NCBI GenBank assembly: GCA_947473305.1
Contig: CANJCB010000002.1
Coordinates: 1-64,000 of the forward strand
DNA from: Rhodospirillales bacterium
GTDB lineage: Bacteria > Pseudomonadota > Alphaproteobacteria > ATCC43930 > CGMCC-115725
Reading direction: 5' to 3'
Length of the DNA: 64,000 nt
This document shows, one piece after another, positions 14,158-23,161 of this stretch. The notes under the pieces were generated by a model. That model searched no databases. It saw only the letters and a list, made by a program, of their open reading frames with translations, and was not told the DNA's origin. Numbering within the stretch: the first letter of the stretch is position 1; each line of letters opens with the position of its first letter. The translations under genes and the position numbers were made by a program.

Positions 14158-16428
14158 ATGACCCTGCGGCGCCTCCTCCCCATTCTCCTGCTGTTCGCGG
14201 CTTTTGCGGCACCCCTGCGGGCGACGCTCGCCGCGGACCCCGCCCCTGCGGCCGGAGCCGGGGCCGGGGCCGTATCCATCGACGAGCTTCAGAAACTGGT
14301 CGATACGCTGCAGGACGACCAGGCGCGCGCCCATCTGGTGGACCAGCTTCGCGCCCTCATCGCCGTCCAGCGCGGGCAGCCGCAGCAGCAAGCCGAGCCC
14401 GATGTTCCGGATGCGGTCGGCCTCCTCCACGACTTCTCCACCCAGATCAATGCAATCAGCAGCGAGATCCTGGCCGCGGTGGCGGTGATCGTCGATGCAC
14501 CACGCCTTTTCGGCTGGATCCAGGGTCAGCTTTTCGATCCGGCGGGGCGCGAACGCTGGATCGAGATCGCCACCAATCTCGGGATCACCTTCGGCGCGGC
14601 CTTTCTCGCCGAATGGGTCGTCCGCCTTCTCCTGCGGCGACCGCGCCGTGCCTTGGCGGCACGGACCGGAAACCATTGGGCGGTGCGGATCCTTCTGATC
14701 CTGACCCGCGCCGCGCTCGATATCCTGCCGTTGCTGGCTTTCGCCTTCTGCGCCTATGCCATCCTGCCGACGATCCATGCGAGGCGGACGACCCAGCGGG
14801 TGGCGGAGATCCTGGCGAGCTCGGTGGTCACCGCCCGGGTCATCCTTGCGGTCGCGCGCGCTCTTCTGGTCCCGGAAGGCTCGGGCGCGGTCCAGCTCGG
14901 CATGACGGAGGAAACGCGGAACTATCTCTATATCTGGATCCGCCGCTTCACCGCCTGGGCGGTCTATGGCTACGGCCTCGCCAGCGCCTCCTGGTGGCTC
15001 GGCGTGCCGGGCGGGATCTATGCGCTGCTGCTCAAAGGCACCGCGCTCGCGCTGACCGTGCTCGCCGTCATTTTCATCCTCCAGAACCGCCTGGCGGTCG
15101 CGGCGCGGATCCGGTGCTTCCGTCTCGATCCCGACGAGGTCGAGACCGTCGCCGAAAGCAGCGCGAAGGCGGACCCCAGCGGCTGGCAGACATTGCGGGA
15201 GCGGATCGCGGATGTCTGGCATGTCCTCGCCATCGTCTATGTGGTGGGCGTCTTCGGGGTTTATGTCCTGCAGGTCGACGGCGGCTTCATCTTCGTGTTG
15301 CGCGCCACCCTCATCAGCATTTTCGTGCTGGCCATCGCAAGGCTGCTCTCGCGCCTGGTGCTGGGCATCAGCCATCGCGGCTTCGCCATCGGCGAGGACC
15401 TGAAGGGACGGTTCCCGACTCTGGAGGCGCGGGCCAACCGCTATCTTCCGGCCTTGAGCGTGATCGTCTCGGTTGGGATCTATTTTTTCGCCATGATCGC
15501 GCTGCTCCAGGCCTGGGGCGTCGGCGCCTTTGCCTGGTTCGATTCCGATTTCGGCCGGCGCGTCGCGGGAGGCCTTGTCTCGATCGGTGCGGTTCTCCTG
15601 GGCGCGCTCATCGTCTGGGAACTTTTCAGCTCGCTGATCGAACGCTATCTCTCCGGGATCGACAGCCATGGGCGGCGCATCACGCGCAGCGCCCGCGCCC
15701 GCACCCTCCTGCCCTTGCTGCGGACCACCATGCTGATCCTCATCGTGGTCATGGTCACGCTGATCACCCTGGCGGAGGTCGGGGTCAATATCGCGCCGCT
15801 GCTCGCGGGCGCCGGGGTTGTCGGCCTTGCCATCGGCTTCGGATCCCAGGCCCTGGTGAAGGACGTCATCACCGGCCTCTTCATCCTGATCGAGGACACG
15901 CTCGCGGTGGGCGACGTGGTGGATGTGGGCGGCGGCCACAGCGGCACGGTCGAGGCCCTCTCGATCCGGTCGATCCGGCTCCGGGACATGGCCGGCACGG
16001 TCCATTCCGTGCCCTTCAGCGCCGTTTCCTATGTGAACAACATGAGCCGGGACTACGCCTATGCGGTCTCGGACATCGGGGTCCAACTCGCCCAGGATCC
16101 CGACGAGGTCATCGAGATCCTGAAAGAGGTCAGCACGGGTTTGGCGGAAGACCCGGCCTGGAAGCCCTATATCATCGGCAGCCCGGAGATCATCGGCGTC
16201 GACAAGTTCACCAACGAGGCGACGATCATCCGCCTGCGCTTCAAGACCGTCGCCATGAAGCAATGGACGGTCGGCCGCGAATTCAACCGCCGCATCAAGA
16301 AGGCCTTCAACGAAAAGGGCATCCTGATGCCCGCGGCCAATCAGACCGCCTATCTGAACAATGCGGAAGCGACGACCACGTCCCAGGCGATCCTCAACGA
16401 AACCCTCACGGCAAAGCCGGCTCCCTAA
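14158..16428 (+). CDS. MscS-family mechanosensitive channel, large form
   Basis: A 756-residue inner-membrane protein with a signal peptide (to about residue 27), a periplasmic helical region, roughly ten TM segments, and a C-terminal MscS domain. The pore-lining region reads GAGVVGLAIGFGSQALVKD, followed by the beta-domain motif DTLAVGDVVDVGGGHSGTVE. Large MscS proteins release solutes under hypo-osmotic shock. The gene starts 57 bp after tonB, and its 3' end overlaps recX tail-to-tail by 4 bp. It is probably not part of the B12 unit, although no terminator is visible between them. Confidence 0.9.
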   Translation: MTLRRLLPILLLFAAFAAPLRATLAADPAPAAGAGAGAVSIDELQKLVDTLQDDQARAHLVDQLRALIAVQRGQPQQQAEPDVPDAVGLLHDFSTQINAISSEILAAVAVIVDAPRLFGWIQGQLFDPAGRERWIEIATNLGITFGAAFLAEWVVRLLLRRPRRALAARTGNHWAVRILLILTRAALDILPLLAFAFCAYAILPTIHARRTTQRVAEILASSVVTARVILAVARALLVPEGSGAVQLGMTEETRNYLYIWIRRFTAWAVYGYGLASASWWLGVPGGIYALLLKGTALALTVLAVIFILQNRLAVAARIRCFRLDPDEVETVAESSAKADPSGWQTLRERIADVWHVLAIVYVVGVFGVYVLQVDGGFIFVLRATLISIFVLAIARLLSRLVLGISHRGFAIGEDLKGRFPTLEARANRYLPALSVIVSVGIYFFAMIALLQAWGVGAFAWFDSDFGRRVAGGLVSIGAVLLGALIVWELFSSLIERYLSGIDSHGRRITRSARARTLLPLLRTTMLILIVVMVTLITLAEVGVNIAPLLAGAGVVGLAIGFGSQALVKDVITGLFILIEDTLAVGDVVDVGGGHSGTVEALSIRSIRLRDMAGTVHSVPFSAVSYVNNMSRDYAYAVSDIGVQLAQDPDEVIEILKEVSTGLAEDPAWKPYIIGSPEIIGVDKFTNEATIIRLRFKTVAMKQWTVGREFNRRIKKAFNEKGILMPAANQTAYLNNAEATTTSQAILNETLTAKPAP

Positions 16429-16985
16429 TCCTCCTCCTCCCGCAGTAGCGCCTCGAGCGCCTCGGGGTCCTCGGCATCCAATACCCGATGCGCCACCTGG
16501 GAGCCGAAACCGGCCCGGGCGAAAGTTCCCATGTCCTTGCGGCGGTTGTCCTCGCGGTCCTTGATCCGATAGGGACCGAGCCGCCGCCGCCGGGCAAGCG
16601 CGCAGGCCGCGGCCAGTTCGCTGCCGCCAGGCTCCTCGCCGAGATCGTCGAGCGCCTTGGCGACCTGCTCCCCGTTAAGCCCCTTCTGGGCGAGGCGTCC
16701 CCGGATGCCGACACGGGAGACGCCGCGCCGGTGAAGGCTGGTGGCCTTGGCCGCCGCGAAACCCTCGTCGTCGAGGAGGCCGGCGGCGAGATAGCGCGCG
16801 ATCAGCGCCTCGACCTGGGCGGTGCCCTCGGCCGGGTCCTCCTCGTGGAAGGCGGCCGACACCTGGACCTTTCGCAACAGCACCCGGCGCAGATTGGCGC
16901 TCGAGCTCGCGAAACGCTGCAGATAATGCAAGGCCGACCGCTCCAGTCGTTCCGCCGTGATCCGCTTCGGCTCCGTTCGCGCCAT
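16425..16985 (-). CDS. recX: RecX-family regulatory protein
   Basis: A 186-residue helical protein of the RecX family, which modulates RecA filaments. It shows the three-helix repeats with FASSSANLRRVLLRKV, YLAAGLLDDEGFAAAKATS and GVSRVGIRGRLAQKGL. ATG 16985 is preceded by AGGGGAG at good spacing. The frame is open upstream to 17261, but that extension covers the promoter and leader region on the other strand. recA is not adjacent. It is divergent from the leader-peptide transcript. Confidence 0.88.
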   Translation of the reverse strand: MARTEPKRITAERLERSALHYLQRFASSSANLRRVLLRKVQVSAAFHEEDPAEGTAQVEALIARYLAAGLLDDEGFAAAKATSLHRRGVSRVGIRGRLAQKGLNGEQVAKALDDLGEEPGGSELAAACALARRRRLGPYRIKDREDNRRKDMGTFARAGFGSQVAHRVLDAEDPEALEALLREEED

Positions 16986-17033
16986 TCGGCTCCCCTTCTC
17001 GCCCAGAGTGCCCCAACGGAAGGGTTTCCGCCA

Positions 17034-17063
17034 TTGACAAGAAGGCCGGCCGCTCCCTATGGT
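17034..17063 (+). promoter_or_regulatory. Promoter of the leader-peptide transcript
   Basis: A consensus -35 TTGACA (17034-17039) is followed after 18 bp by TATGGT (17058-17063). Initiation 7 bases past the -10 would start the RNA at or next to A17070, the first base of the leader ATG. The transcript is therefore predicted to be leaderless, as known for alphaproteobacterial trp leaders. Confidence 0.6.
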
Positions 17064-17069
17064 CCGGCC

Positions 17070-17150
17070 ATGAGCGAATTTCGTTTCAGCGGGATGTGGT
17101 TTAGCTATTGGAGCACCGGTCGGGGCCCCAAGGTTCAACGCATGCGCTGA
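17070..17150 (+). CDS. Aromatic-codon leader peptide
   Basis: A 26-codon reading frame beginning at the predicted transcription start, with no upstream ribosome binding site. Aromatic codons cluster in its first half: Phe at 4, 6 and 11, Trp at 10 and 14, Tyr at 13, with a tandem Met-Trp-Phe at 9-11. It ends in TGA 25 bp before a GC-rich terminator. The composition and the competing stems that follow identify it as a probable attenuator leader for aromatic amino acid (most likely Trp or Phe) starvation. The downstream gene encodes an acetyltransferase, not a known biosynthetic enzyme. Confidence 0.6.
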   Translation: MSEFRFSGMWFSYWSTGRGPKVQRMR

Positions 17151-17210
17151 GATCAGCGTAACGTCAGAAACAGAGGGCCCCGCCGGTGACGGTCGGGGCC
17201 TTCGCTTTTC
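17114..17210 (+). terminator. Attenuator: competing antiterminator and terminator stems
   Basis: Segment 2 CACCGGTCGGGGCCC (17114-17128) can pair with segment 3 GGGCCCCGCCGGTG (17175-17188) over 14 bp with one bulged T. Segment 3 can instead pair with segment 4 GGTCGGGGCC (17191-17200) to make a 9-bp terminator stem followed by TTCGCTTTTC. A ribosome stalled at leader codon 10 would leave segment 2 free for the antiterminator, while one that keeps translating would mask it. This is the classic attenuator logic. Confidence 0.65.
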
Positions 17211-17260
17211 TGAAGCTCCCTCGTCCCGGCGCCCCTCAGAGCAAAGAGGAGAATGCGCCA

Positions 17261-17767
17261 ATGCCTATCGTTCTTGGTCCCATCCGAAAACTCGCCCCCG
17301 CCGAGGTTGTGAGCTTCCGCGACATCCGCCTGGAGGCGCTGAGCCGCCATCCGGAGGCTTTCTGCGCGTCCTACAAGACGGCGGCCGCGGAACCCTGCGC
17401 CGCAACCGCCCAACGCCTGGCGGCGGGCGGCGTCTGGGGAGCCTTCATGGAAGACACCCTGGTCGGCATCGCCCAGTTCGGTGGGAGAGCCAGCGACCAT
17501 CAGCGCCATCGCGGGGAACTTTCGGGCGTCTATCTGCGGAACTGCGCGCGGGGCACGGGCCTCGCCGACCGGCTGGTCGAGACCGTACTCGATTTCGCGA
17601 AGGACCGGGTCGAATGCGTCGAGCTCAAGGTCGACACCACCAACGAGCCGGCGATCCGCCTCTATGGTCGCTGCGGCTTCCAGACCTATGGCACCGAGCC
17701 CCGCGCCTTCAAGGTCGAGGGCGGATACCGCGACGCCTTCCTGATGGCGAAGTTCCTGGGGGAGTAG
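17261..17767 (+). CDS. GNAT-family N-acetyltransferase downstream of attenuator
   Basis: A 168-residue acetyltransferase with a GNAT core: ELSGVYLRNCARGTGLADRL for the acetyl-CoA loop, then VDTTNEPAIRLYGRCGFQTYG and a C-terminal segment ending AFLMAKFLGE. The substrate is unknown. GAGGAG lies about 10 bases before ATG 17261; the frame extends upstream to 17186 into the terminator hairpin and is unsupported. The leader and attenuator directly upstream imply induction when an aromatic aminoacyl-tRNA runs short. That would fit a role in aromatic amino acid metabolism or stress, but this is inference. Confidence 0.88.
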   Translation: MPIVLGPIRKLAPAEVVSFRDIRLEALSRHPEAFCASYKTAAAEPCAATAQRLAAGGVWGAFMEDTLVGIAQFGGRASDHQRHRGELSGVYLRNCARGTGLADRLVETVLDFAKDRVECVELKVDTTNEPAIRLYGRCGFQTYGTEPRAFKVEGGYRDAFLMAKFLGE

Positions 17768-17834
17768 AGGGCGGCGATTGCATCTCCCGATAGAGCGCTG
17801 CTAGAAGAAGCGCCCTTAGGGAAGGAAACAGTCT

Positions 17835-18638
17835 TTGAAAACCTTGTCTCCGCCGGGCGTGCGCCAGTTCGGCGCCGTCAACTGGCTCGGCTTCTGGACG
17901 CTCTATCTGCGCGAGGTGCGACGCTTCCTGAAGGTCTTCACCCAGACGGTGGCGGCCCCCGTGGTCACGACGCTGCTCTATCTGGGCGTCTTCATGCTGG
18001 CCATCGGCGGGGCGCAGCGCAGCGCGGGCGGCGTGCCCTATACGGCCTTCCTGGCGCCCGGCCTCGTCATGATGGCGATGATGCAGAACGCCTTCGCCAA
18101 TACCTCCTCCTCGATCATGATCGCCAAGGTCCAGGGCACAATCGTCGATGTGCTGATGCCGCCTCTCTCGGCGACGGAACTGGCGCTCGCCATCGTGCTG
18201 GGCGGGATCACGCGGGGCGCGGTCGTCGGGATCGCCGTGGCGCTCGCCATCTGGCTGTTCGAGCCGCTGCAGATCGCGCATCCGCTGCTGGTGCTCTTCT
18301 ATGGTCTTGCCGCCTGCATGCTCCTGTCGTTGCTCGGCATGATCGCGGGCGTCTGGGCGGTGAAGTTCGACCATATGTCGGCGGTGACGAATTTCATCAT
18401 CATGCCGCTCTCCTTCCTCTCCGGGACCTTCTATTCCGTGGACCGGCTGCCGGAAGGCTGGCGCTTCGTGGCCCATGGCAACCCGTTCTTCTATCTCATC
18501 GACGGGTTCCGGGCGGGCTTCATCGGCCAGCCGGAAAGCTCGCTGGAGCTGGGCATCTGCGTGGTCGTGGCCGTCAACGCGGTGCTCCTGATCGTCTGCC
18601 ACCAGATGTTCCAGCGGGGCTACCGGCTCAAGGCCTGA
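17835..18638 (+). CDS. ABC-2 type transporter permease
   Basis: A 267-residue permease of the ABC-2 family with about six TM segments and the family signature around LSFLSGTFYSVDRLPEGWRF. Such proteins export polysaccharides, lipids or drugs together with a separate ATPase. No ATPase gene lies next to it, so the partner must be elsewhere. The start is TTG at 17835, supported by AAGGAAA about 7 bases upstream; no ATG gives a plausible N-terminus. It follows the GNAT gene by 67 bp and precedes the dioxygenase by 44 bp. Confidence 0.87.
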   Translation: MKTLSPPGVRQFGAVNWLGFWTLYLREVRRFLKVFTQTVAAPVVTTLLYLGVFMLAIGGAQRSAGGVPYTAFLAPGLVMMAMMQNAFANTSSSIMIAKVQGTIVDVLMPPLSATELALAIVLGGITRGAVVGIAVALAIWLFEPLQIAHPLLVLFYGLAACMLLSLLGMIAGVWAVKFDHMSAVTNFIIMPLSFLSGTFYSVDRLPEGWRFVAHGNPFFYLIDGFRAGFIGQPESSLELGICVVVAVNAVLLIVCHQMFQRGYRLKA

Positions 18639-18682
18639 TCGAGACGCTTGATCGAAAAACGGCGGAGGAGCACATAGGTCTC

Positions 18683-19756
18683 ATGTCGCTTTTCCCAGAC
18701 GTTCTTCCGATGCCGCCCGGTCTCCTCGAAGGCCGCGCCGCCTGGTATGGGCCGGACCTCGAACAACGGCGCGACTGGATCTACGAGTTCGACGCCCGGG
18801 ACAAGGCCGAGATCGACGACGCGGTGCGCGCCGTCAGGGCGGCGAATGTTCCCTTCGGCGAAATCTCGCCCGCCACCTTTCCCCTGCCGACTTTGGGCGC
18901 GAAGCTCGCCGCTTTCCTGGAGGAAGTGCTGCACGGCCGGGGCTTCGTGCTGATCAGAGGCTTTCCCACCGACCGCTATACCTTGGAGGAAACCGCCGCC
19001 GGCTATCTCGGCATCGGCTCCTATTTCGGGCCCTTCCGCTCGCAGAACGCCAAGGGCCATCTCCTAGGCCACGTCAAGGACCTGGGATACGACATCAAGG
19101 ATCCGACGACCCGCTATTACCAGACGACGCGACAGCTCGATTACCACACCGACAGCGCGGACTTGGTCGGTCTCATCTGCCTGAAGCCCTCGAAATCGGG
19201 GGGCGAGAGCCGGATCGTCAGCTCGGTCACGATGTATAACGAGATCCTGCGGCGACGGCCCGACCTGCTGCCCGAGCTTTTCCACCCCTTCGCCACGGAC
19301 CGGCGCGGCGAGATCCCGGCCGGCATGCTACCCTGGTTCGACGCCCCCGTGTTCCAGTGGTTCGAGGGCGAGCTGACGACGATCTATTCCGGGCAATACA
19401 TCCGCTCGGCCCAGGTGAATTTCCCCGAGCTTCCGCGCCTCACCGCCAAGGAGATCGAGGCGCTCGATTACTTCGACGCGCTGTCGGATGCGCCGGACCT
19501 GCGGCTCCAGATGGAGTTCCGGCCGGGGGACATCCAGCTCATCAACAACCACACGACGCTCCACTCCCGCACCGATTTCGAGAATTGGCCGGAGCCGGAA
19601 CGCCACCGGCATCTCTTGCGGCTGTGGATCGCGCCCTTAAACGCGCGGCCCTTGCCGGAATGGTTCGCGCCCCGTTACGGATCGACGGTCCAGGGTCAGC
19701 GCGGCGGGATCGTCACCGCGGAGACCACCCTGAAATTCGTCCTGGAAGCCGAGTGA
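18683..19756 (+). CDS. TauD/TfdA-family Fe(II)/2-oxoglutarate dioxygenase
   Basis: A 357-residue non-haem iron dioxygenase. The iron-binding facial triad is visible as H155-x-D157 in YHTDSAD and a distal His in NNHTTLHSRTDF, and RHLLRLW provides the Arg that binds 2-oxoglutarate. The N-terminal 80 residues precede the GRGFVLIRGFPTD start of the fold. Length and motif spacing fit the TauD superfamily (gamma-butyrobetaine or taurine type), but the substrate is unknown. It is probably cotranscribed with the permease gene upstream; a promoter for argD follows. Confidence 0.9.
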   Translation: MSLFPDVLPMPPGLLEGRAAWYGPDLEQRRDWIYEFDARDKAEIDDAVRAVRAANVPFGEISPATFPLPTLGAKLAAFLEEVLHGRGFVLIRGFPTDRYTLEETAAGYLGIGSYFGPFRSQNAKGHLLGHVKDLGYDIKDPTTRYYQTTRQLDYHTDSADLVGLICLKPSKSGGESRIVSSVTMYNEILRRRPDLLPELFHPFATDRRGEIPAGMLPWFDAPVFQWFEGELTTIYSGQYIRSAQVNFPELPRLTAKEIEALDYFDALSDAPDLRLQMEFRPGDIQLINNHTTLHSRTDFENWPEPERHRHLLRLWIAPLNARPLPEWFAPRYGSTVQGQRGGIVTAETTLKFVLEAE

Positions 19757-19781
19757 TCCCAAGGCCTTCTTGGCCATAAGA

Positions 19782-19810
19782 TTGACAGGGCCTGTCCGGC
19801 TCCCCATACT
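19782..19810 (+). promoter_or_regulatory. Promoter of argD-argF
   Basis: TTGACA (19782-19787), a 17-bp spacer and CATACT (19805-19810). The predicted start near 19817 leaves a 5' leader of about 170 bases, which contains an 8-bp hairpin CGTCGCCG-TCA-CGGCGACG (19910-19928). I see nothing coding in the leader. Its length invites a regulatory role, but none can be named. Confidence 0.6.
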
Positions 19811-19987
19811 CCCGCGCTTTCCCTGCCGCCGAGGCGGCCAAGGGTGGGGCCAAGGACATGATGCGCGATCCCGGCTGCGGCCGGTCTCGAAAGGAAAAAC
19901 GGAGCGACACGTCGCCGTCACGGCGACGACGATAGAATCGGTTCGGCCGCTTCTTATCGCTCTTTCCTATCGCGCAGGAGATATTCC

Positions 19988-21160
19988 GTGATTCCAGCTC
20001 TATTGCCCACTTACGCCCGGAACGAATTGACCTTCGAAAAGGGCGAGGGCGCTTATCTTTTCGCCACCAACGGGCGGAAATACCTCGATTTCGCCTCCGG
20101 CATCGCCGTCACCGCGCTGGGCCATGCCCATCCGCATCTCGTCGCGGCGCTGACCCAGCAGGCGCAGAAACTCTGGCATTGCTCCAACCTCTTCCAAATC
20201 GCGGGCCAGCAGCGGCTGGGCGAGCGGCTGGTCGAGGCGACTTTCGCCGATAGCGTCTTCTTCGCCAATTCGGGTGCGGAAGCGATGGAGCTTACCCTCA
20301 AGATCGCGCGCAAGTACCAGCATGAGGCGGGCCATCCCGAACGCTATCGGGTCATCGCCTGCAGCGGCTCTTTCCATGGCCGGACGCTCGCGACTCTGGC
20401 GGCTGCCGGCAACGAGAAATACCTGAAGGGCTTCGAGCCCACGGTCGAAGGCTTCGACCATGTGGCTTTCGGCAATCTCAACGAGATGCGCGCAGCCGTG
20501 ACGAAGCAGACCGCGGCGATCCTGGTCGAGCCCGTGCAGGGCGAAGGTGGCGTGCGTCCGCCGCCGAAGGGCTATCTCAAGGGGTTGCGGGAGATCGCCG
20601 ACGAATTCGGCCTGCTCCTGCTCTTCGACGAGGTCCAATGCGGCATGGGCCGGACGGGCAAGCTCTTCGCCCATGAATGGGAAGGCGTCACGCCCGACGT
20701 CATGGCCATCGCCAAAGGCCTGGGCGGCGGTTTCCCAGTCGGGGCCTGCCTCGCGACCGAAAAGGCGGCGGCCTGCATGACGGCGGGTTCGCATGGCTCG
20801 ACCTTCGGCGGCAATCCCTTGGCTATGGCGGTCGGCAACGCCGTTCTCGACGTGATGCTGGAAAAGGATTTCCTGCCGCATGTCGACCGGGTCGCGAGGC
20901 TCCTCAAGGCGGAACTCGACAAGCTGGTCGCTAAATATCCCAAGGTCTTCGCCGAAGCGCGGGGCGCGGGGCTTCTTCTGGGCCTGCGCTGCGTCGCCAC
21001 CAATAACGAAATCATGGACGCCCTGCGCCAAGAGGGACTGCTGACCGTCTCGGCCGGCGACAATGTCCTGCGGCTCCTGCCGCCGCTCATCCTGACCGAG
21101 GCGCAGGTCGCGGAGGCGATCGGCATCATCGACCGGGTCGCCGGAAACTGGAAGGCGTGA
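19988..21160 (+). CDS. argD: Acetylornithine aminotransferase
   Basis: A 390-residue class III PLP aminotransferase that converts N-acetylglutamate semialdehyde to N-acetylornithine in arginine synthesis. It shows [14 protein letters not shown] (phosphate-binding region), [24 protein letters not shown] (cofactor Asp) and [13 protein letters not shown] with the Schiff-base Lys. The start is GTG 19988 with AGGAG 7 bases upstream. The stop overlaps the argF start as TGATG, so the two enzymes of the pathway are translationally coupled. Activity on succinylornithine or 4-aminobutyrate cannot be excluded. Confidence 0.95.
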   Translation: MIPALLPTYARNELTFEKGEGAYLFATNGRKYLDFASGIAVTALGHAHPHLVAALTQQAQKLWHCSNLFQIAGQQRLGERLVEATFADSVFFANSGAEAMELTLKIARKYQHEAGHPERYRVIACSGSFHGRTLATLAAAGNEKYLKGFEPTVEGFDHVAFGNLNEMRAAVTKQTAAILVEPVQGEGGVRPPPKGYLKGLREIADEFGLLLLFDEVQCGMGRTGKLFAHEWEGVTPDVMAIAKGLGGGFPVGACLATEKAAACMTAGSHGSTFGGNPLAMAVGNAVLDVMLEKDFLPHVDRVARLLKAELDKLVAKYPKVFAEARGAGLLLGLRCVATNNEIMDALRQEGLLTVSAGDNVLRLLPPLILTEAQVAEAIGIIDRVAGNWKA

Positions 21161-22071
21161 TGGCCACCCCGAAGCACTTCCTCGATCTCGACCGGGTGGA
21201 CGCGGCCGAGCTTCGACGGATTCTCGATCTCGGCCTTGCCTATAAGAAGGGGGGGCGCGGTCCCGACAGCCCGCGCCCGCTCCAGGGCAAGACCCTGGCG
21301 ATGATTTTCGAGAAGCCCTCGACCCGGACGCGCATCTCCTTCGAGGTGGCGATGCGGCAATTGGGCGGCGACGTGGTGGTTCTGACCTCCGGCGACAGCC
21401 AGATCTCGCGCGGCGAAAGCATCGCCGATACCGCGCGGGTCCTGTCGCGCTATGTGGACGCCATCATGATCCGCACGACCCGCCCGTCGAAGCTCGAGGA
21501 GCTGGCCCAGCACGCCACCGTGCCGGTGATCAACGGGCTGACGGACGCGAGCCATCCCTGCCAGCTCATGGCCGATGTCATGACCCTGGAAGAGCACAAG
21601 GGTGGTTCCGCCGGCAAGGTCGTCGCCTGGACCGGCGACGGCAACAACGTGGCGGCAAGCTGGATCCATGCGGCCGTGCGCTTCGATTTCGATCTCCGCC
21701 TCGCCTGCCCCGACGAATTGCGCCCGCCGGCGCCGCTGATCGACTGGGCCCATCGCGAGGGCGGCAAGGTTCGGGTCACCGCCAATCCCCAAGAGGCGGT
21801 CAAGGGCGCCGATTGCATCGTCACCGACACCTGGGTCTCCATGGGCGTCGAGGCGACGGTCAACCGTCACAACATGCTGGCCCCCTATCGGGTCGACGAG
21901 CGGCTGATGGCCGCGGCCAAGCCCGATGCGATCTTCATGCATTGCCTGCCCGCCAAGCGCGGGGAGGAAGTCTCGGCGGCCGTCGTCGACGGACCACAGT
22001 CCGTGGTCTGGGACGAAGCGGAAAACCGCCTTCACGCGCAAAAGGGCATCCTCGCCTGGTGCCTCGCCTGA
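21160..22071 (+). CDS. argF: Ornithine carbamoyltransferase
   Basis: A 303-residue cytosolic transcarbamylase that makes citrulline from ornithine and carbamoyl phosphate. The carbamoyl-phosphate motif STRTR lies at residues 54-58, HPCQLMAD near 130, the ornithine-binding DTWVSMG near 225 and the catalytic HCLPAKR near 262. ATG 21160 overlaps the argD stop; an adjacent GTG at 21157 is an equally possible start one codon longer. The argD-argF-hslO order is common in alphaproteobacteria. Confidence 0.96.
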   Translation: MATPKHFLDLDRVDAAELRRILDLGLAYKKGGRGPDSPRPLQGKTLAMIFEKPSTRTRISFEVAMRQLGGDVVVLTSGDSQISRGESIADTARVLSRYVDAIMIRTTRPSKLEELAQHATVPVINGLTDASHPCQLMADVMTLEEHKGGSAGKVVAWTGDGNNVAASWIHAAVRFDFDLRLACPDELRPPAPLIDWAHREGGKVRVTANPQEAVKGADCIVTDTWVSMGVEATVNRHNMLAPYRVDERLMAAAKPDAIFMHCLPAKRGEEVSAAVVDGPQSVVWDEAENRLHAQKGILAWCLA

Positions 22072-22148
22072 GCCGGATCGTCTTTCTGAGATTGCTTGGC
22101 GTGAGGCGTCTTGGCTTTTGGGCGCGATTGCCTACCTAAAGCTGCATC

Positions 22149-23111
22149 ATGACCCGTTCCGTTCCCGACGATATCGTCCAGCCCTTCCAGGTCGATCCCT
22201 TCGCCTTGCGCGGCAGGCTCGTTCGCCTGGGCCCCGCGCTCGACAAAATCCTGACCCAGCATGCCTATCCCGACGCGGTCGCGGCACTTCTCGGCGAAGC
22301 GGCGACCCTCGCGGTGACGCTGGCGGGCGCGCTCAAATACGAGGGCATCTTCACCCTGCAAACCAAGGGTGACGGTCCGATCCGCCTGGTGGTCGCGGAT
22401 GTGACCAGCTCGGGCGCGCTGCGCGGCTACGCCCAGTTCGACGAGGATAAACTTGCCGCTGCCCTTGCCGCCGGTCCTGCGACCGTGCCGCGCCTTCTGG
22501 GGTCAGGCTATCTCGCCTTTACCGTCGACCAGGGCGAATTCACCGAACGCTACCAGGGTATCGTCGAGCTTCAGGGCGCGACGCTGGCGGATTGCGCCCA
22601 TCACTATTTCCGGCAATCGGAGCAGCTGGAGGCGGGCATCAAGCTCGCGGTCGGAAAGATCGAGGGACATTGGCGGGCCGGGGGCCTGATGATCCAGCGC
22701 CTGCCGGCCGAGGGCGGCGAGGACCGTCAGGCCCCGGACGATTTCCGGCCCCGGGCGCTGCTGGGCGAGGAACTGGATGAAGGCTGGCGCCGGGCGATCA
22801 TCCTGATGGGCTCCAGCACGAACCAGGAATTGCTCGACCCCGATCTGCAGCCCAAGGATTTCCTGTTCCGGCTCTTCCATGAGGATGGTGTGCGGGTCTA
22901 TCCCGAGCATGGTCTCGCCGCGCTCTGCCGCTGCTCCCGCGATCGGATCGAGACGGTGCTGCGCAACCTGCCCGAGACCGATATCGAGGAGATGAAGGTC
23001 GATCGGCGCATCGAGGTCACTTGCCAATTCTGCAACGCGACCCAGACCTTCGACGACACGGAACTCGCGACCCTGCGCGCTTCTCCGGCGGAAAACTCCC
23101 TAGCGACTTGA
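22149..23111 (+). CDS. hslO: Hsp33 redox-regulated chaperone
   Basis: A 320-residue holdase activated by oxidation. The N-terminal two thirds carry the Hsp33 fold (LGPALDKILTQHAYP, LQTKGDGPIRLVVADV, GYAQFDE, QGEFTERYQGIVEL). The C-terminal redox switch has CRCS and CQFC, the four Cys that bind zinc in the reduced state. It acts in the cytoplasm during combined oxidative and heat stress. The gene follows argF by 77 bp in the same direction and may be read from the arg promoter. Confidence 0.95.
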   Translation: MTRSVPDDIVQPFQVDPFALRGRLVRLGPALDKILTQHAYPDAVAALLGEAATLAVTLAGALKYEGIFTLQTKGDGPIRLVVADVTSSGALRGYAQFDEDKLAAALAAGPATVPRLLGSGYLAFTVDQGEFTERYQGIVELQGATLADCAHHYFRQSEQLEAGIKLAVGKIEGHWRAGGLMIQRLPAEGGEDRQAPDDFRPRALLGEELDEGWRRAIILMGSSTNQELLDPDLQPKDFLFRLFHEDGVRVYPEHGLAALCRCSRDRIETVLRNLPETDIEEMKVDRRIEVTCQFCNATQTFDDTELATLRASPAENSLAT

Positions 23112-23161
23112 TAACGACCCGGAGGCCGTGCGACTCTCCTTCCCTTGCCATCGGAGGTCTC

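Noticed and set aside
14143-16263. A 706-codon minus-strand frame opposite the MscS-type channel
   Set aside because: Shadow frame, extremely rich in Asp, Gly, His and Arg, overlapping a gene with clear family motifs.
19770-19991. A 73-codon frame in the argD leader
   Set aside because: No ribosome binding site and atypical codon use; the stretch is better explained as promoter and untranslated leader.
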